Source of the DNA: Noviherbaspirillum sedimenti
GTDB taxonomy: Bacteria > Pseudomonadota > Gammaproteobacteria > Burkholderiales > Burkholderiaceae_D
DNA: 64,000 bases
Assembly (NCBI RefSeq): GCF_003590835.1
Contig: NZ_QYUQ01000002.1
Span: forward strand, 3,658,001-3,722,000
Direction: 5' to 3'
Both the position numbers and the translations under genes were made by a program. Shown one piece after another: positions 24,739 through 34,224 of this stretch (positions are counted from its first letter, which is position 1; each line of letters begins with the position of its first letter). Below the pieces are notes generated by a model that worked only from the letters and a program-made list of their open reading frames with translations, was not told the DNA's origin and did not search any database.

Positions 24739-26364
24739 TCATTTCTGCGCAATGAAATGCGAGGTTCGAATCGGTTGATCGCCGCTATGCAATTTCCGGA
24801 TGATTTCTTCGCTGATGCAATCAGTCATCGTGGCGCGTGTCTGCTGGCGCAAATGTTCTGCCCAGGAGTGGACGACAAAGCGCTCGACATATATTTCCGG
24901 ATCGGCAAGGTCACGGTAGAGTTGCCAATGGCTGGCGCCATCGCGCTTGCGCGTAATGCCAAGCGCGTGGATCGCATGAATGAATTCTTCCCGTGCTTCA
25001 GGCCTGACCCGGTATACGCTCTGAACCGCTACCGGGCCGTCATCTGGAGCAGGCTCGCTCCATAATGCCGGCTCAACCCAGTGCATCGAGGGCGTAACAT
25101 CGGCTTCATTGCCGAGTTGGAGCGGGTAGCGGCGCGCATATAACACGCCGCATAGTGTCATGATGCCAGCGAGTATTAGTGTGGCTGAAAGATTCAGGTG
25201 GCTGGCCACGGCACCCCACAATGCACCGCCAAACGCCATCGACCCTTGAAATACCAGCATGTAGATCGAGATCGCCCGTGCGCGCACCCAGGCCGGCAAT
25301 ACAGTCTGCACCGCTGCGGTGATGATCGAGTTGTTAATCACCCATGCACCACCGCCGGCAAACAGCGAGATGCAGACGATCACTGTATTGGAGCTTAGCC
25401 CTGAGATCAAAATCGCAGCGGCAAAGACCAGGCCAGATGCCGTGGCCAGCACATCAAGCGAAAATCGGCGGCGCAACGGCTCGAGCATGGCGCCGAATAC
25501 AACGGCGCCCGCGCCCATGGCGCCTAGCAACAAGCCGTAGCCACTGGCGCCGAACCCCATCCGATCATGTGAGACGACCGGCAACAGTGCCCACAGGCTG
25601 CTCGCACAGACCATGAACAGGATGGCGCGCAAAAAGTAGGCATGCAGTACCGGCGCGTGCCACACGTAGCGCATGCCGGTGAGCATGGCATCGAACGCAC
25701 GTTCGCTTGTTGCTGTGTTTCTTGGCTGAGGGGTATCGATGCGAAACTGGATCGCGACGACGATGGCAAATATGCTGGCGGTGGCCAAGAAGACTGCAGT
25801 GGATCCAAGCCATGCCAGCAGGATGCCAGCCAGCGCGGGGCCGACTGCGCGCGCACCATTATAGGCAATGCTGTTCAATGCCAGGGCGTGCAGCAGTGCC
25901 GTTCGCGGCACCACATCCGAAATGCTTACCTGTCTAGCCGTAATCGCTACAGCGCAGCAGCATCCGATGGTAAAGGTCAGGAACAGCAATGTCCATGGCC
26001 CAAGCAGGCCAAGATGCGAAACGGCTGCCAATGCACCAGTCGCCAGAAACATACCGGCATGCGTCCAAAGCAGCAACTGCTGTCGATTTATCAGATCGGA
26101 CATGACGCCGGCCGGAAGGCCGAGGATGAAGGCCGGCAAGGTGACAGCGGTTTGCACGAGTGCAACCATGAATGGAGACGGCGTTAGCGTAAGCATGACC
26201 CACCCAGCGCCGACGTTTTGCATCCAGGTCGCGATGCTGGCGAGCATGGTGGCTACCCAGAGCGCACGAAACAGTTTGTATTGAAAGGCACTGGCAAACT
26301 GTCGATCTTGATTGCGAGTCCCATCATTTTTTTCTGGCTGGCTACCGATATTCGAATTTTTCAT
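24739..26364 (-). CDS. MFS transporter with C-terminal monooxygenase-like domain
   Basis: The protein has 541 residues: about 12 transmembrane helices (residues 35-430), then a soluble C-terminal domain of about 100 residues (from QSVYRVRPEAREEF) like that of DUF894/EntS-type (MFS_3) transporters, resembling the antibiotic-biosynthesis-monooxygenase fold. The first loop motif reads 'GLPAGVMSDLINRQQLLLWTHAG', consistent with the MFS signature. It is probably an exporter of a small molecule. It is leftward, with an operator pair upstream. The remnant at 11746-12156 is a diverged copy of its C-terminal domain. Confidence 0.87.
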   Translation of the reverse strand: MKNSNIGSQPEKNDGTRNQDRQFASAFQYKLFRALWVATMLASIATWMQNVGAGWVMLTLTPSPFMVALVQTAVTLPAFILGLPAGVMSDLINRQQLLLWTHAGMFLATGALAAVSHLGLLGPWTLLFLTFTIGCCCAVAITARQVSISDVVPRTALLHALALNSIAYNGARAVGPALAGILLAWLGSTAVFLATASIFAIVVAIQFRIDTPQPRNTATSERAFDAMLTGMRYVWHAPVLHAYFLRAILFMVCASSLWALLPVVSHDRMGFGASGYGLLLGAMGAGAVVFGAMLEPLRRRFSLDVLATASGLVFAAAILISGLSSNTVIVCISLFAGGGAWVINNSIITAAVQTVLPAWVRARAISIYMLVFQGSMAFGGALWGAVASHLNLSATLILAGIMTLCGVLYARRYPLQLGNEADVTPSMHWVEPALWSEPAPDDGPVAVQSVYRVRPEAREEFIHAIHALGITRKRDGASHWQLYRDLADPEIYVERFVVHSWAEHLRQQTRATMTDCISEEIIRKLHSGDQPIRTSHFIAQK

Positions 26365-26379
26365 GCGTCAAAAATAAAT

Positions 26380-26411
26380 GCGAAATGTCGTATATATATA
26401 TAGTATATCGT
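26380..26411. promoter_or_regulatory. Palindromic operator upstream of the MFS gene
   Basis: TGCGAAATGTCGTA (core 26380-26391) has one mismatch; a half-conserved partner ATAGTATATCGT begins exactly 20 bp away (26400-26411). It lies 16 bp ahead of the leftward start codon, so binding would probably repress. A TA-repeat run (26391-26402) lies between. Confidence 0.55.
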
Positions 26412-26601
26412 GTATTCGTATTTTTCGTCTCAGCCTCTTTTCACCACAATCTGGAGGCCTTGATTGAATAGCGTTTCTGGCATGCGTATTACTCATAAGA
26501 TATTCATAAGTAGCGCAACGCCTAACTGTTGGCTCCAGCCATGACTTGATTTTCGCTAGTGCGGCACATGCGCCGATTAACTTTTGTGTGTTTTAACAAA
26601 T

Positions 26602-26632
26602 ACGATAATTCGTTAATTTATCGACCTGTCGA
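26602..26632. promoter_or_regulatory. Palindromic operator pair upstream of IclR regulator 1
   Basis: ACGATAATTCGT (26602-26613) is a perfect site. TCGACCTGTCGA (26621-26632), itself a palindrome, starts 19 bp later, one base off the usual spacing. They lie 67-97 bp upstream of the ATG at 26699, which suggests autoregulation. The rest of the 334-bp divergent gap (26365-26698) holds only AT-rich promoter-like sequence. Confidence 0.6.
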
Positions 26633-26698
26633 ATTATAATTGTCAAGATAAACGAAGTGTTTTGATATGTGGAAAATTATCAGAGGAGAGCAACAATA

Positions 26699-27502
26699 AT
26701 GGGAGCCATTGTTCCTGCGGCAGTAAGAACTTTTGCTGTTTTCGAAATTTTTGCCCGTGAGAAACGAGAGCTGCTGAAGTCGGAATTAGCCCGGTTTTTA
26801 AACTTGCCGGAAAGTAGTTGTTCTGATTTGCTCAGTACCCTCGAAGAACTCAATTATGTAAGCCGGACGGTTAGCACCAAGCGCTATTACCCAACCAATC
26901 GTCTGCAGGCGATCGCCAATGCGATATCGGAACACGACGAATTCGACACCTTGGGCGATAAGGCAATTGCCTTGCTAGCTGAGCGTACCGCTGAAACATG
27001 CTACATGGCTGAATTGGATCAAATGGAAGGGAGAATCATTGCCGCGCATGAAGGGAGTCATTCCTTGCGCTATGTCGTCCAGGTTGGTGACCGGGTTGCG
27101 GTCCACGCGACGGCAATCGGCAAATCCTTATTGGGACAATTGCCGGCTGCGGAGTGTGGCCAGCTGTTACGTCTGAATCCGTTGCGCGCGCTGACTGCTA
27201 GTACGAAAACCAAGCCCGATGCGCTCGAGCGGGAATTGGCGGAAGGCAAATTAAGAGGGTGGCATCAGGCAATCCAGGAGGGGCGTGAAGGTTTAAGTTC
27301 CTTCGCGGTCGCAGGCTGGATCGGCCGGCGACTGGTTGGCATCTCCATTACCGGACCCAGTGATCGCCTGGAGGCTAACCGTGAGACTTATATCGATCAT
27401 TTGCTGGCGGTTGGCCTGCAAGCGTTTGGCGCGGCGGAAGCGGATGCCTTCGCTGATGAAAAAAATGATGAAGGAAGCGCATGTCAACAGTCTCAGGGGT
27501 AG
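26699..27502 (+). CDS. IclR-family transcriptional regulator 1
   Basis: The protein has 267 residues. An N-terminal winged helix (AVRTFAVFEIFAREKRELL; LPESSCSDLLSTLEELNYV; RYYPTNRL) is followed by the IclR effector domain (CYMAELDQMEGRI, AVHATAIGKSLL, REGLSSFAVAGW, LVGISITGPSDRL). IclR proteins bind aromatic acids or pathway intermediates and act as repressors or activators on short palindromes. The start is placed at ATG 26699 behind GAGGAGAG rather than at an upstream GTG. The last 22 bases overlap CoA-transferase 2. It is strongly similar to the second IclR at 46469. Confidence 0.93.
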   Translation: MGAIVPAAVRTFAVFEIFAREKRELLKSELARFLNLPESSCSDLLSTLEELNYVSRTVSTKRYYPTNRLQAIANAISEHDEFDTLGDKAIALLAERTAETCYMAELDQMEGRIIAAHEGSHSLRYVVQVGDRVAVHATAIGKSLLGQLPAAECGQLLRLNPLRALTASTKTKPDALERELAEGKLRGWHQAIQEGREGLSSFAVAGWIGRRLVGISITGPSDRLEANRETYIDHLLAVGLQAFGAAEADAFADEKNDEGSACQQSQG

Positions 27503-29730
27503 GGAATTTACTTGTAGTGGATCTTGGCGTCGGCATGTCGGCAGCCCTGGCAGCAAAACTTCTTGCCGACACTGGAGCTCGGGTCGTACGCATCGAGCCG
27601 TCCAGTGGCGACCCGTTTTATGATGTGTATCCAGCGTATTCCACCTGGCGATCAAAGGCGCAATTAGCTCAGGAATCAGAGTTGCAGGAATTGCTGTTGC
27701 GTGCCGATGTCTGCATTGTCGGAGGCGAGAGCTATCCCGGTCTTGATCGGCGTTTCGATGGCCATGAACTGCATGCCGCGCATCCCCATCTGATTGTCCT
27801 TGACCTGGGTGGCGCGCATTCGATGGATGGTGTTGCAGCGCCGGCGGTCGATATTCTTGCGCAGGCGCGTACCGGCCTGGTGTACGAACAATTCACCGCG
27901 CGTCCAATCTGCTTGGCCTCTCGCTTGCCAACCTATGGGGCTACCCTCGTCGGTTTGATCGGTGTCTGGGCGGCTCTCCTGCAGCGTCGGCGCAGCGGTC
28001 GTGGCGAGCTTGTCAAAAGCTCCCTGGAGCAAGGGGTTGGAATTTTCTGGTCGGCTTTCTGGATAGATGCGGAGCGCCCCGATACGGCCTTTTCAACCAT
28101 AACGCCCAAGGACTGCCGCCACCTGATATTTGAGTGTGCGGATGGCGGCTATGTCCAGTTCGTCATGGGCATTCCCAGCGCGGTAGCAAAATTGTACAAG
28201 GTACTGGGCATCGATGCAGTGGTCGACCCGAATGATCGCGGTGTTCCCCGGGTCGGGGCACCCATCGATGAATATTTCGGCAATCTGAAATTGATTGGCG
28301 CGCATGTCATTAAATTCGAAAGGAGTGCTTTGCTGAAGGCGCTCTGGAATGAAGGCTTGGCTGCAGAGCCAGTGCTGCAGCCGGGAGAATGCTGGAGCGA
28401 TCCTCAAATTGAGGCAAACGCTCTCATAGAAACCGGCAGGAATGGCTGTCGGAGTGTGGCTTGCCCAATTGACTTTGCTGCGGCCGCTTCGCTGGCCACG
28501 CAACTGGATGCGCCGGTGGCGCCGCCAGGGCCGGATGAAGGGACCGGGTTGCCGCTTGCCGGAGTGCGCATTATTGATCTCGGAAATTTCGTCGCCGGTC
28601 CCTATGCGTCACGCTTGCTGGGAGATTTGGGCGCGGATGTGATCAAGGTGCAGCCGCCATCCGGAGCGAGCACGATTTCCGGCTACAGGACGGTCTATAG
28701 CTCCAACTGTAACAAGCGAGGCTTGTGCATTAACATAAAGTCCGACGAAGGCTTGAAAATTTTACGCGGGCTATGCCGGACGGCTGACGTTGTTCATCAC
28801 AATTTCCGTGTCGGAGTTGCGGAGCGGATTGGCGTGGCGCCGCACCAGTTGCGAAAAGTAAATCCGAACCTGGTCACGCTGGAAACGAGCGCTTACGGTA
28901 AAGTCGGCCCGAAAAGTCTTCTGGCTGGCTTCGACATGGTAATGCAAGCCTGGTGTGGCCATGAGGCGCGCGCTGGCGGGATTGGCAATCCGCCTTTGTG
29001 GGTGCGTTCTCCGCTCGTTGATTATGCCGCGGGTGCAATTGGTGCGATAGCCATCCTGATGGGCTTGTATCGCCGCGAGGTGAATGGCCATGGTGTTGAG
29101 GCCACGGTCAGCCTGCTGGCATCCTCTCTCTTTCTGCAATCCGAGCTTATATGGTCGCCAGATGCCGGCTTCAAGGGAGCTGGATCGATCGATAAGGACT
29201 TGACGGGATTTCATCCGGCAGAAAGCCTGTACCGGACGCGCAACGGCTGGATTGCCCTTGCGTTGCGGGGCAGCGCCATGGCATTCCGCTTCACTTCGCT
29301 CCTTCAGTTGCACGGATTTTCGGCGAGCACCGCGGATTGGGGTGATGTCGAGCGCAGCCGAATCGGCGAAGCGCTGCGCTCATGGGACTGTGCCGAACTG
29401 GTGCAGGCATTGCGCGCACATGAAGTATGGGTTGAACCCTGTGTCCAGGATGGCTGGGCCAGCCTGACTGAGCGCCGCAACGGCGCCCTTGGGCGGCAAT
29501 TCAAGGAATTGCTCGATCCGCATTATGGCCGGGTCAGCGGCATCGTCGGAACGCTCGTGGAATTTGGCGATACAGCGACAGGGGATCGGCACCTGCGCTC
29601 CGCCCCGGCGCAAGGCCAGCATACCCGTGAATTGCTGCGGGAACTTGGATACACGCCAGAAAACATTTCGAAACTGGCAGCCAGCGGCGTCGTGGCCGGA
29701 GCAGATCTGAATAATCTGGCGGCTTGTTAA
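27481..29730 (+). CDS. Double-domain family III (CaiB/BaiF) CoA-transferase 2
   Basis: The protein has 749 residues and the same two-half design as the gene at 12546 (shared VVDLGVGM opening, YPAY, LPTYGA, PGECW). Asp is present at both catalytic positions: D124 in PAVDILAQARTG and D485 in GFDMVMQAWCG. It starts inside the IclR gene with AAGGAAG upstream, so the two are translationally coupled. It is divergent enough from its paralogue to act on a different acid, or at a different step of the same route. Confidence 0.88.
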   Translation: MSTVSGVGNLLVVDLGVGMSAALAAKLLADTGARVVRIEPSSGDPFYDVYPAYSTWRSKAQLAQESELQELLLRADVCIVGGESYPGLDRRFDGHELHAAHPHLIVLDLGGAHSMDGVAAPAVDILAQARTGLVYEQFTARPICLASRLPTYGATLVGLIGVWAALLQRRRSGRGELVKSSLEQGVGIFWSAFWIDAERPDTAFSTITPKDCRHLIFECADGGYVQFVMGIPSAVAKLYKVLGIDAVVDPNDRGVPRVGAPIDEYFGNLKLIGAHVIKFERSALLKALWNEGLAAEPVLQPGECWSDPQIEANALIETGRNGCRSVACPIDFAAAASLATQLDAPVAPPGPDEGTGLPLAGVRIIDLGNFVAGPYASRLLGDLGADVIKVQPPSGASTISGYRTVYSSNCNKRGLCINIKSDEGLKILRGLCRTADVVHHNFRVGVAERIGVAPHQLRKVNPNLVTLETSAYGKVGPKSLLAGFDMVMQAWCGHEARAGGIGNPPLWVRSPLVDYAAGAIGAIAILMGLYRREVNGHGVEATVSLLASSLFLQSELIWSPDAGFKGAGSIDKDLTGFHPAESLYRTRNGWIALALRGSAMAFRFTSLLQLHGFSASTADWGDVERSRIGEALRSWDCAELVQALRAHEVWVEPCVQDGWASLTERRNGALGRQFKELLDPHYGRVSGIVGTLVEFGDTATGDRHLRSAPAQGQHTRELLRELGYTPENISKLAASGVVAGADLNNLAAC

Positions 29731-29748
29731 AAAAGAAGGTTTTATATT

Positions 29749-29780
29749 ACGAAATGCCGTATTAATTTACGGTTATATGT
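29749..29780. promoter_or_regulatory. Operator-like palindrome downstream of CoA-transferase 2
   Basis: TACGAAATGCCGTA (core 29749-29760) differs by one base from the consensus; the partner 20 bp on (ACGGTTATATGT) is poor. With the pair at 29934-29965 it fills the 339-bp gap before the DUF1302 gene, which otherwise holds AT-rich sequence and the repeated string TCACATATGCG (29830 and 29852). Confidence 0.45.
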
Positions 29781-29933
29781 CGTTATTTCGCGTGGAAATT
29801 TCATGGGAAATCTGGAGATAAAATCTTTATCACATATGCGTTATAGAAATCTCACATATGCGCTCTAAAAATAATTGGGCAAATTCCACGATGCGGAAAC
29901 ATGTTTTTGCATTTATTTTTAAATCGCGTATAT

Positions 29934-29965
29934 TCGAGATTACGCAGTATAATACGAAATGTCGT
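29934..29965. promoter_or_regulatory. Palindromic operator upstream of the envelope/oxidation operon
   Basis: TACGAAATGTCGTA (core 29954-29965) is a perfect ACGA-N4-TCGT site; a degenerate copy TTCGAGATTACGCA (core 29934-29945) lies exactly 20 bp upstream. It is about 105 bp before the GTG start at 30070 and likely controls the genes from 30070 to 44618. Confidence 0.6.
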
Positions 29966-30069
29966 AATTATTAAGTAGCCGCCAGCTTGACGGAAAATTG
30001 CTTAATTAAAACGAATTAGTAATGTCTGCGTGAGTTCGTGTTGTTCTTGAAAATAATTGAGGAGACAAG

Positions 30070-31689
30070 GTGTCGAAATCGAATAAACGTAATAGAGACA
30101 GCCGCTTGACGAAGCGCTTTGGTGGCGCTAGTGCGCTATTAAGCATGTTGGTTTTGGGGCAGGCATACGCCTTTTCCATCGATACCGGCAATGATGACCT
30201 GGTGATTAACCTTGATAACACGATCCGGTATAACTATGGCAAGCGTGTTGCAGGCATCGACTTGGGTGGTCCTGCGAGTACTGGGCTACGTGACGAGTCC
30301 GAATTTATCTTCGACAAGGGCGATACGATTCTGAACCGCGTCGACTTGTTCAGCGAATTCGATCTATCGTACAAAAACATCGTTGGTTTTCGCGTCAGTG
30401 GTTCAGCCTGGTTTGATGATGCCTACGGCAGCTTTGGCAAATCCAATCCGGCATTTGCCGCTACTGCCAACTACCCGGGCAATGCTTTTACCCCCTACGT
30501 GAAGCGCTACTATCATGGGCCGTCCGCGGAATTCAATGACGCTTTTGTCTGGGCTAATTTGCCAGTGCCAGCGGGAAACGCAAATGTCAAGCTGGGCCGT
30601 TTTGGTCTGTTATGGGGTGAAGCCGTTTTTGGTGTCGCCTCGGCCAACTCGGTCGCGGTTTCCATGACTCCGGGTGACGGTCAAAAGGCAGCCATGAGCC
30701 CAGGCGCGACTGCCAAAGAGACGCTGCTGCCGCTGTCGCGTCTGTCGGCAGTCGTTCCTTTGAGTAGCGCGCTCGATGTCTCCCTCGACTACACGCTCGA
30801 ATATCGTGCAAGTCGCTCGAGCGAGGGCGGTACGTTCTTTGCTCTCAACGATGTCGTGACCTTTGGGCCGGTACGCAACGGGGCATTGCTGCGCCAGGAG
30901 CCGCGCGAAAACGACAAGGGCGATGTCAGTCTGATGCTAAGGTATCAGCCTCAATGGGCCAACGCGACGCTGGGACTGGTCTACCGCCGTTTTGATGACA
31001 AATCGCTCACCTATACGCAGGCCGGCCCCGGCTTCTATCGCTTGCTGGCAAATCGTGATGTCCAGTTGCTGGGCGTGACGGCAAATACCAATATTGCCGG
31101 TGCAGCGGTCGGTGCCGAATTGTCCTACCGTAAAGGCCAAGGCCTCGCCGGTGGTATCGATCCGGTAACGCTCCAGCCAGCGCGCGGTGAAACCATTCAT
31201 GGCGTGCTGAATGCGGCAAAAGTATTCAACCAGAATGCATTGTGGTCAACTGCGGCGCTCCAGGTGGAATTGTCTTGGGCGCATCTGGCCAAGATCACTG
31301 AAAACGCCGCGCGTTATCAGGGGTTTGCCGCTGCCTGCGCTAATGAGGATATCACTGCCGGCTGTCCGACCAAGAATGCTTACCATCTGAGCGCCGCATT
31401 CTCGCAGTCATGGCAGCAGGTATTTCCGGGCGTTGATCTGAGCTTGCCGATCGTCTACATGATAGGTTTGAAAGGGAATGCTCCCACCGCCGGTGGTGCT
31501 ATCAATGAAGGAACCCAGATCTTGTCGGTGGGCTTGAATGCCGCGATCTACGCCAAGCATTACGTTGCCCTGACATACACTAACTTCGATAACAAGCATC
31601 GCGGTACCGGTGCCACCTATGTCAACAATGGTGCCAGTGCGAACTATGACAAGGATTGGCTCGGCCTGTCGTACCGTTACAATTTCTAA
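30070..31689 (+). CDS. DUF1302-family outer-membrane protein
   Basis: The protein has 539 residues. A basic N-terminus and apolar stretch ending GQAYAFS act as a signal peptide. The rest is rich in alternating aromatic/polar beta-strand sequence and ends in YRYNF, a C-terminal Phe typical of outer-membrane barrels. DUF1302 proteins often occur with DUF1329, YCF48-like and RND genes in clusters for uptake or use of hydrophobic compounds. The start is GTG behind GAGGAGACAAG. It heads a five-gene envelope block. Confidence 0.87.
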   Translation: MSKSNKRNRDSRLTKRFGGASALLSMLVLGQAYAFSIDTGNDDLVINLDNTIRYNYGKRVAGIDLGGPASTGLRDESEFIFDKGDTILNRVDLFSEFDLSYKNIVGFRVSGSAWFDDAYGSFGKSNPAFAATANYPGNAFTPYVKRYYHGPSAEFNDAFVWANLPVPAGNANVKLGRFGLLWGEAVFGVASANSVAVSMTPGDGQKAAMSPGATAKETLLPLSRLSAVVPLSSALDVSLDYTLEYRASRSSEGGTFFALNDVVTFGPVRNGALLRQEPRENDKGDVSLMLRYQPQWANATLGLVYRRFDDKSLTYTQAGPGFYRLLANRDVQLLGVTANTNIAGAAVGAELSYRKGQGLAGGIDPVTLQPARGETIHGVLNAAKVFNQNALWSTAALQVELSWAHLAKITENAARYQGFAAACANEDITAGCPTKNAYHLSAAFSQSWQQVFPGVDLSLPIVYMIGLKGNAPTAGGAINEGTQILSVGLNAAIYAKHYVALTYTNFDNKHRGTGATYVNNGASANYDKDWLGLSYRYNF

Positions 31690-31709
31690 AAAATCACAAG
31701 GAGATATTC

Positions 31710-33059
31710 ATGTTGAAGAAACATCACGCACTGCTCTGCGGGCTGCTGGCAGCATCATCTGCAAGCTTCGCTGTCGGAACATCCGAAGAAGCGCAAAAGC
31801 TCGGTACCGAGCTGACTTGCTGGGGTGCGCCGAAAGGCGCATCCGGCAATATCCCAGCCTGGACTGGCAGCCCCAAGGCGCCAGCTGGTTTTGTGCCCGG
31901 CAGCGGCATCTACCCCAATCCATTCGCCAGCGACAAGCCGTTGTTCAGCATCACGGCCGCCAATCTGGCGCAGTATGCCGACAAGCTGGGAGCAGTGCAG
32001 AAGGAACTGTTGAAGCGCTATCCTGACTACCGCATCGACGTTTATCCGACTCGCCGTACCTATGACGAGCCGAAGGAGTTATGCGATGCTGCGCGCAAGA
32101 ACGTGCTGAATGCCAAAACCACGCCTGATGGTCTTGAACTGTCTGGCGCTTTCGGCGCGCTTCCTTTCCCGTTCCCGAAGACCGGATATGAAGTGATGTG
32201 GAACCACCTGATGCCGTGGCGCGGCAGTGCGGTTCGCTCGACAACCGATTCACTTTATGTCGACCGTGCGGGGCGGCAGGTCCATACAGCGAAATACTTG
32301 ATGCAATTGATTTTTCCATACTATATGCCGGGAAAGGACGCGGCATGGTTCGAGAAGGAAGCCGAAAGTTACTACTACATGGCGCTTGGACGCATAGTTG
32401 CTCCGGCCAGCATAAATGGCGAGGGTTTTGTCTCCAAGTACTCCACCAAGCCTATGACAGCCGGTGACAAGAGATGGGGTTATCAACCTGGTCAGCGTCG
32501 GGTCCGTATTACGCCGGATGCAAATTACGATTTTCCAGTGGCTTCTGCTGCCAATTCCATGGTCACTGATGATCTTCAAGTGTTTTACGGCCCGATGGAC
32601 CGTTTCGCTTTCAAGCTGATCGGCAAGAAGGAAATGTATATCCCGTATAACAATTATGACCTGATGATTGTCGACAAAGACAAGCTGCTGGGCAAAAACT
32701 TTCTTAATCCGGATTTCACGCGCTTTGAACTGCGTCGTGTCTGGGTCGTGGAGGCAACGCTCAAGGAAGGCTACCGTCATATTTACAGCAAACGCGTTTT
32801 CTATTTTGAGGAGGACAATCCGGCTGTCGGTTTCTCTGATCAATACGACATGTCGGGCAAGCTGTTCCGCTCGGTTACTGCGCCGGTAATCCAGGTGTAT
32901 GACCAAAACTTCCCATTCTCGACGGCGTACTTCTCTTATGACCTGTCTGGCGGCGTGTACCACATCAGCCGTCTTGGTACTGATGGCAAGATCCTGAGCG
33001 ACAAGCCAAACCCCGATGCGTTTACGCCGCAAAACCTTCAGTCGGTGCTGTCGCGCTAA
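31710..33059 (+). CDS. DUF1329-family periplasmic/outer-membrane-associated protein
   Basis: The protein has 449 residues and a signal peptide (MLKKHHALLCGLLAASSASF, cleavage near AVG). The DUF1329 pattern includes GNIPAWTG near residue 50, a mid-section WNHLMPWRG and the C-terminal FYFEEDNP and 'LGTDGKI'. The fold resembles lipoprotein carriers of the LolA/LolB type, which suggests binding of an apolar ligand in the periplasm. The start is chosen at ATG 31710 after AAGGAG; it follows the DUF1302 gene by 20 bp. The two families are regularly neighbours. Confidence 0.87.
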   Translation: MLKKHHALLCGLLAASSASFAVGTSEEAQKLGTELTCWGAPKGASGNIPAWTGSPKAPAGFVPGSGIYPNPFASDKPLFSITAANLAQYADKLGAVQKELLKRYPDYRIDVYPTRRTYDEPKELCDAARKNVLNAKTTPDGLELSGAFGALPFPFPKTGYEVMWNHLMPWRGSAVRSTTDSLYVDRAGRQVHTAKYLMQLIFPYYMPGKDAAWFEKEAESYYYMALGRIVAPASINGEGFVSKYSTKPMTAGDKRWGYQPGQRRVRITPDANYDFPVASAANSMVTDDLQVFYGPMDRFAFKLIGKKEMYIPYNNYDLMIVDKDKLLGKNFLNPDFTRFELRRVWVVEATLKEGYRHIYSKRVFYFEEDNPAVGFSDQYDMSGKLFRSVTAPVIQVYDQNFPFSTAYFSYDLSGGVYHISRLGTDGKILSDKPNPDAFTPQNLQSVLSR

Positions 33060-33151
33060 GCTGCCGCCCAGCCCTTCATTTGGAATCGGTGGTGCATCAC
33101 CTTGCTTTTTCGTCGATGCACCACCTGACAGAATCTACGCGAGTAAATGTC

Positions 33152-34207
33152 ATGAAAATATTGCTACTCGGCGCGCTGTGCATAACGACGGCAGCGTTTG
33201 CTGCGCCTCCCGCTTCCCGATTTGTCGATCCGCTCGACAAGCAGGTACCGATGTATAGCCATGCGAGCATTGCACCAATGCTCGCCGTAACTCGTGCCAG
33301 CAATGACATCGTCGCAGCAGGAAAGCACGGCATCATTCTTACATCACGGGATGGCGGCACGTCCTGGAAGCAAAGCAAGGTCGCTCTTGAGGCCGATCTG
33401 GTCGCGCTGGATTTTCCGACGCCGACACGCGGATGGGCGGTTGGCCATGACGGTGTTGTATTAACGAGCGAGGATGCAGGCAAAACCTGGACCAAGCGTT
33501 TCGATGGTCGCTCGGTCGCAAAGCTGATGCACGATTATTACCAGCGCGAAATGGCTGCCAATCCGGATAATCTGGCGCTGCGGGACGCGCTGCAGCAAGC
33601 CGAGGCCTTGCTTCAGGATGGCCCCGACAAGCCTTTCCTCGATGTCTGGTTCAAAAACGAGAAGCAAGGCTTCGTGATCGGGGCCTTCAACATGATCCTG
33701 GCCACCGAAGACGGCGGGGTCACCTGGGTGCCTTGGCTGGAACGCACCGATAACCCGCAGTTATTCCATCTCACATCAATCCGGGGCGATCATGAAAATG
33801 TTTTCCTGGTCGGAGAACAGGGGCTGATGCTCAAGCTCGATGCCGCAACGAAGCGCTTTGTGTCGCTGCAATCGCCCTACAAGGGTTCATATTCTGGCGT
33901 CGCAGTGCAGGGGAAGAATGTGGCGGTTTTCGGTTTGCGTGGGCGAGCGTTTCTCAGTACCGATGGCGGAAGTGCATGGAAACCCCTGTCCACAGGCACC
34001 TCGACGCTTTTGACCGCCGGGACATTTTTGCCGGGCAGTGCCCTGTCGCTCGTGGGTGAAGACGGTACTGTTCTGGTGAGCACCGATCTTGGCGATACTT
34101 TCAAAAAGTATGAATGCGGCATGGGCTGTTATTCGGTCATGCCCGGATCGGGACAATCGCTGATCGTTGCTGGTAGCCGCGGCGTGCGCGTGTTGCCACT
34201 TAAGTGA
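33152..34207 (+). CDS. YCF48/BNR-repeat periplasmic protein
   Basis: The protein has 351 residues with a signal peptide (MKILLLGALCITTAAFAA). Repeated S/T-x-D-G-G-x-T/S-W elements (SRDGGTSWK, SEDAGKTWT, TEDGGVTWV, STDGGSAWK) mark a beta-propeller of the YCF48/photosystem-assembly-like type. Its partner here is probably the RND transporter that starts 17 bp downstream, a frequent arrangement. The start is at ATG 33152, where the signal peptide begins; the ribosome site is weak. Confidence 0.85.
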   Translation: MKILLLGALCITTAAFAAPPASRFVDPLDKQVPMYSHASIAPMLAVTRASNDIVAAGKHGIILTSRDGGTSWKQSKVALEADLVALDFPTPTRGWAVGHDGVVLTSEDAGKTWTKRFDGRSVAKLMHDYYQREMAANPDNLALRDALQQAEALLQDGPDKPFLDVWFKNEKQGFVIGAFNMILATEDGGVTWVPWLERTDNPQLFHLTSIRGDHENVFLVGEQGLMLKLDAATKRFVSLQSPYKGSYSGVAVQGKNVAVFGLRGRAFLSTDGGSAWKPLSTGTSTLLTAGTFLPGSALSLVGEDGTVLVSTDLGDTFKKYECGMGCYSVMPGSGQSLIVAGSRGVRVLPLK

Positions 34208-34224
34208 GTTGAAAGGTAGTTATC

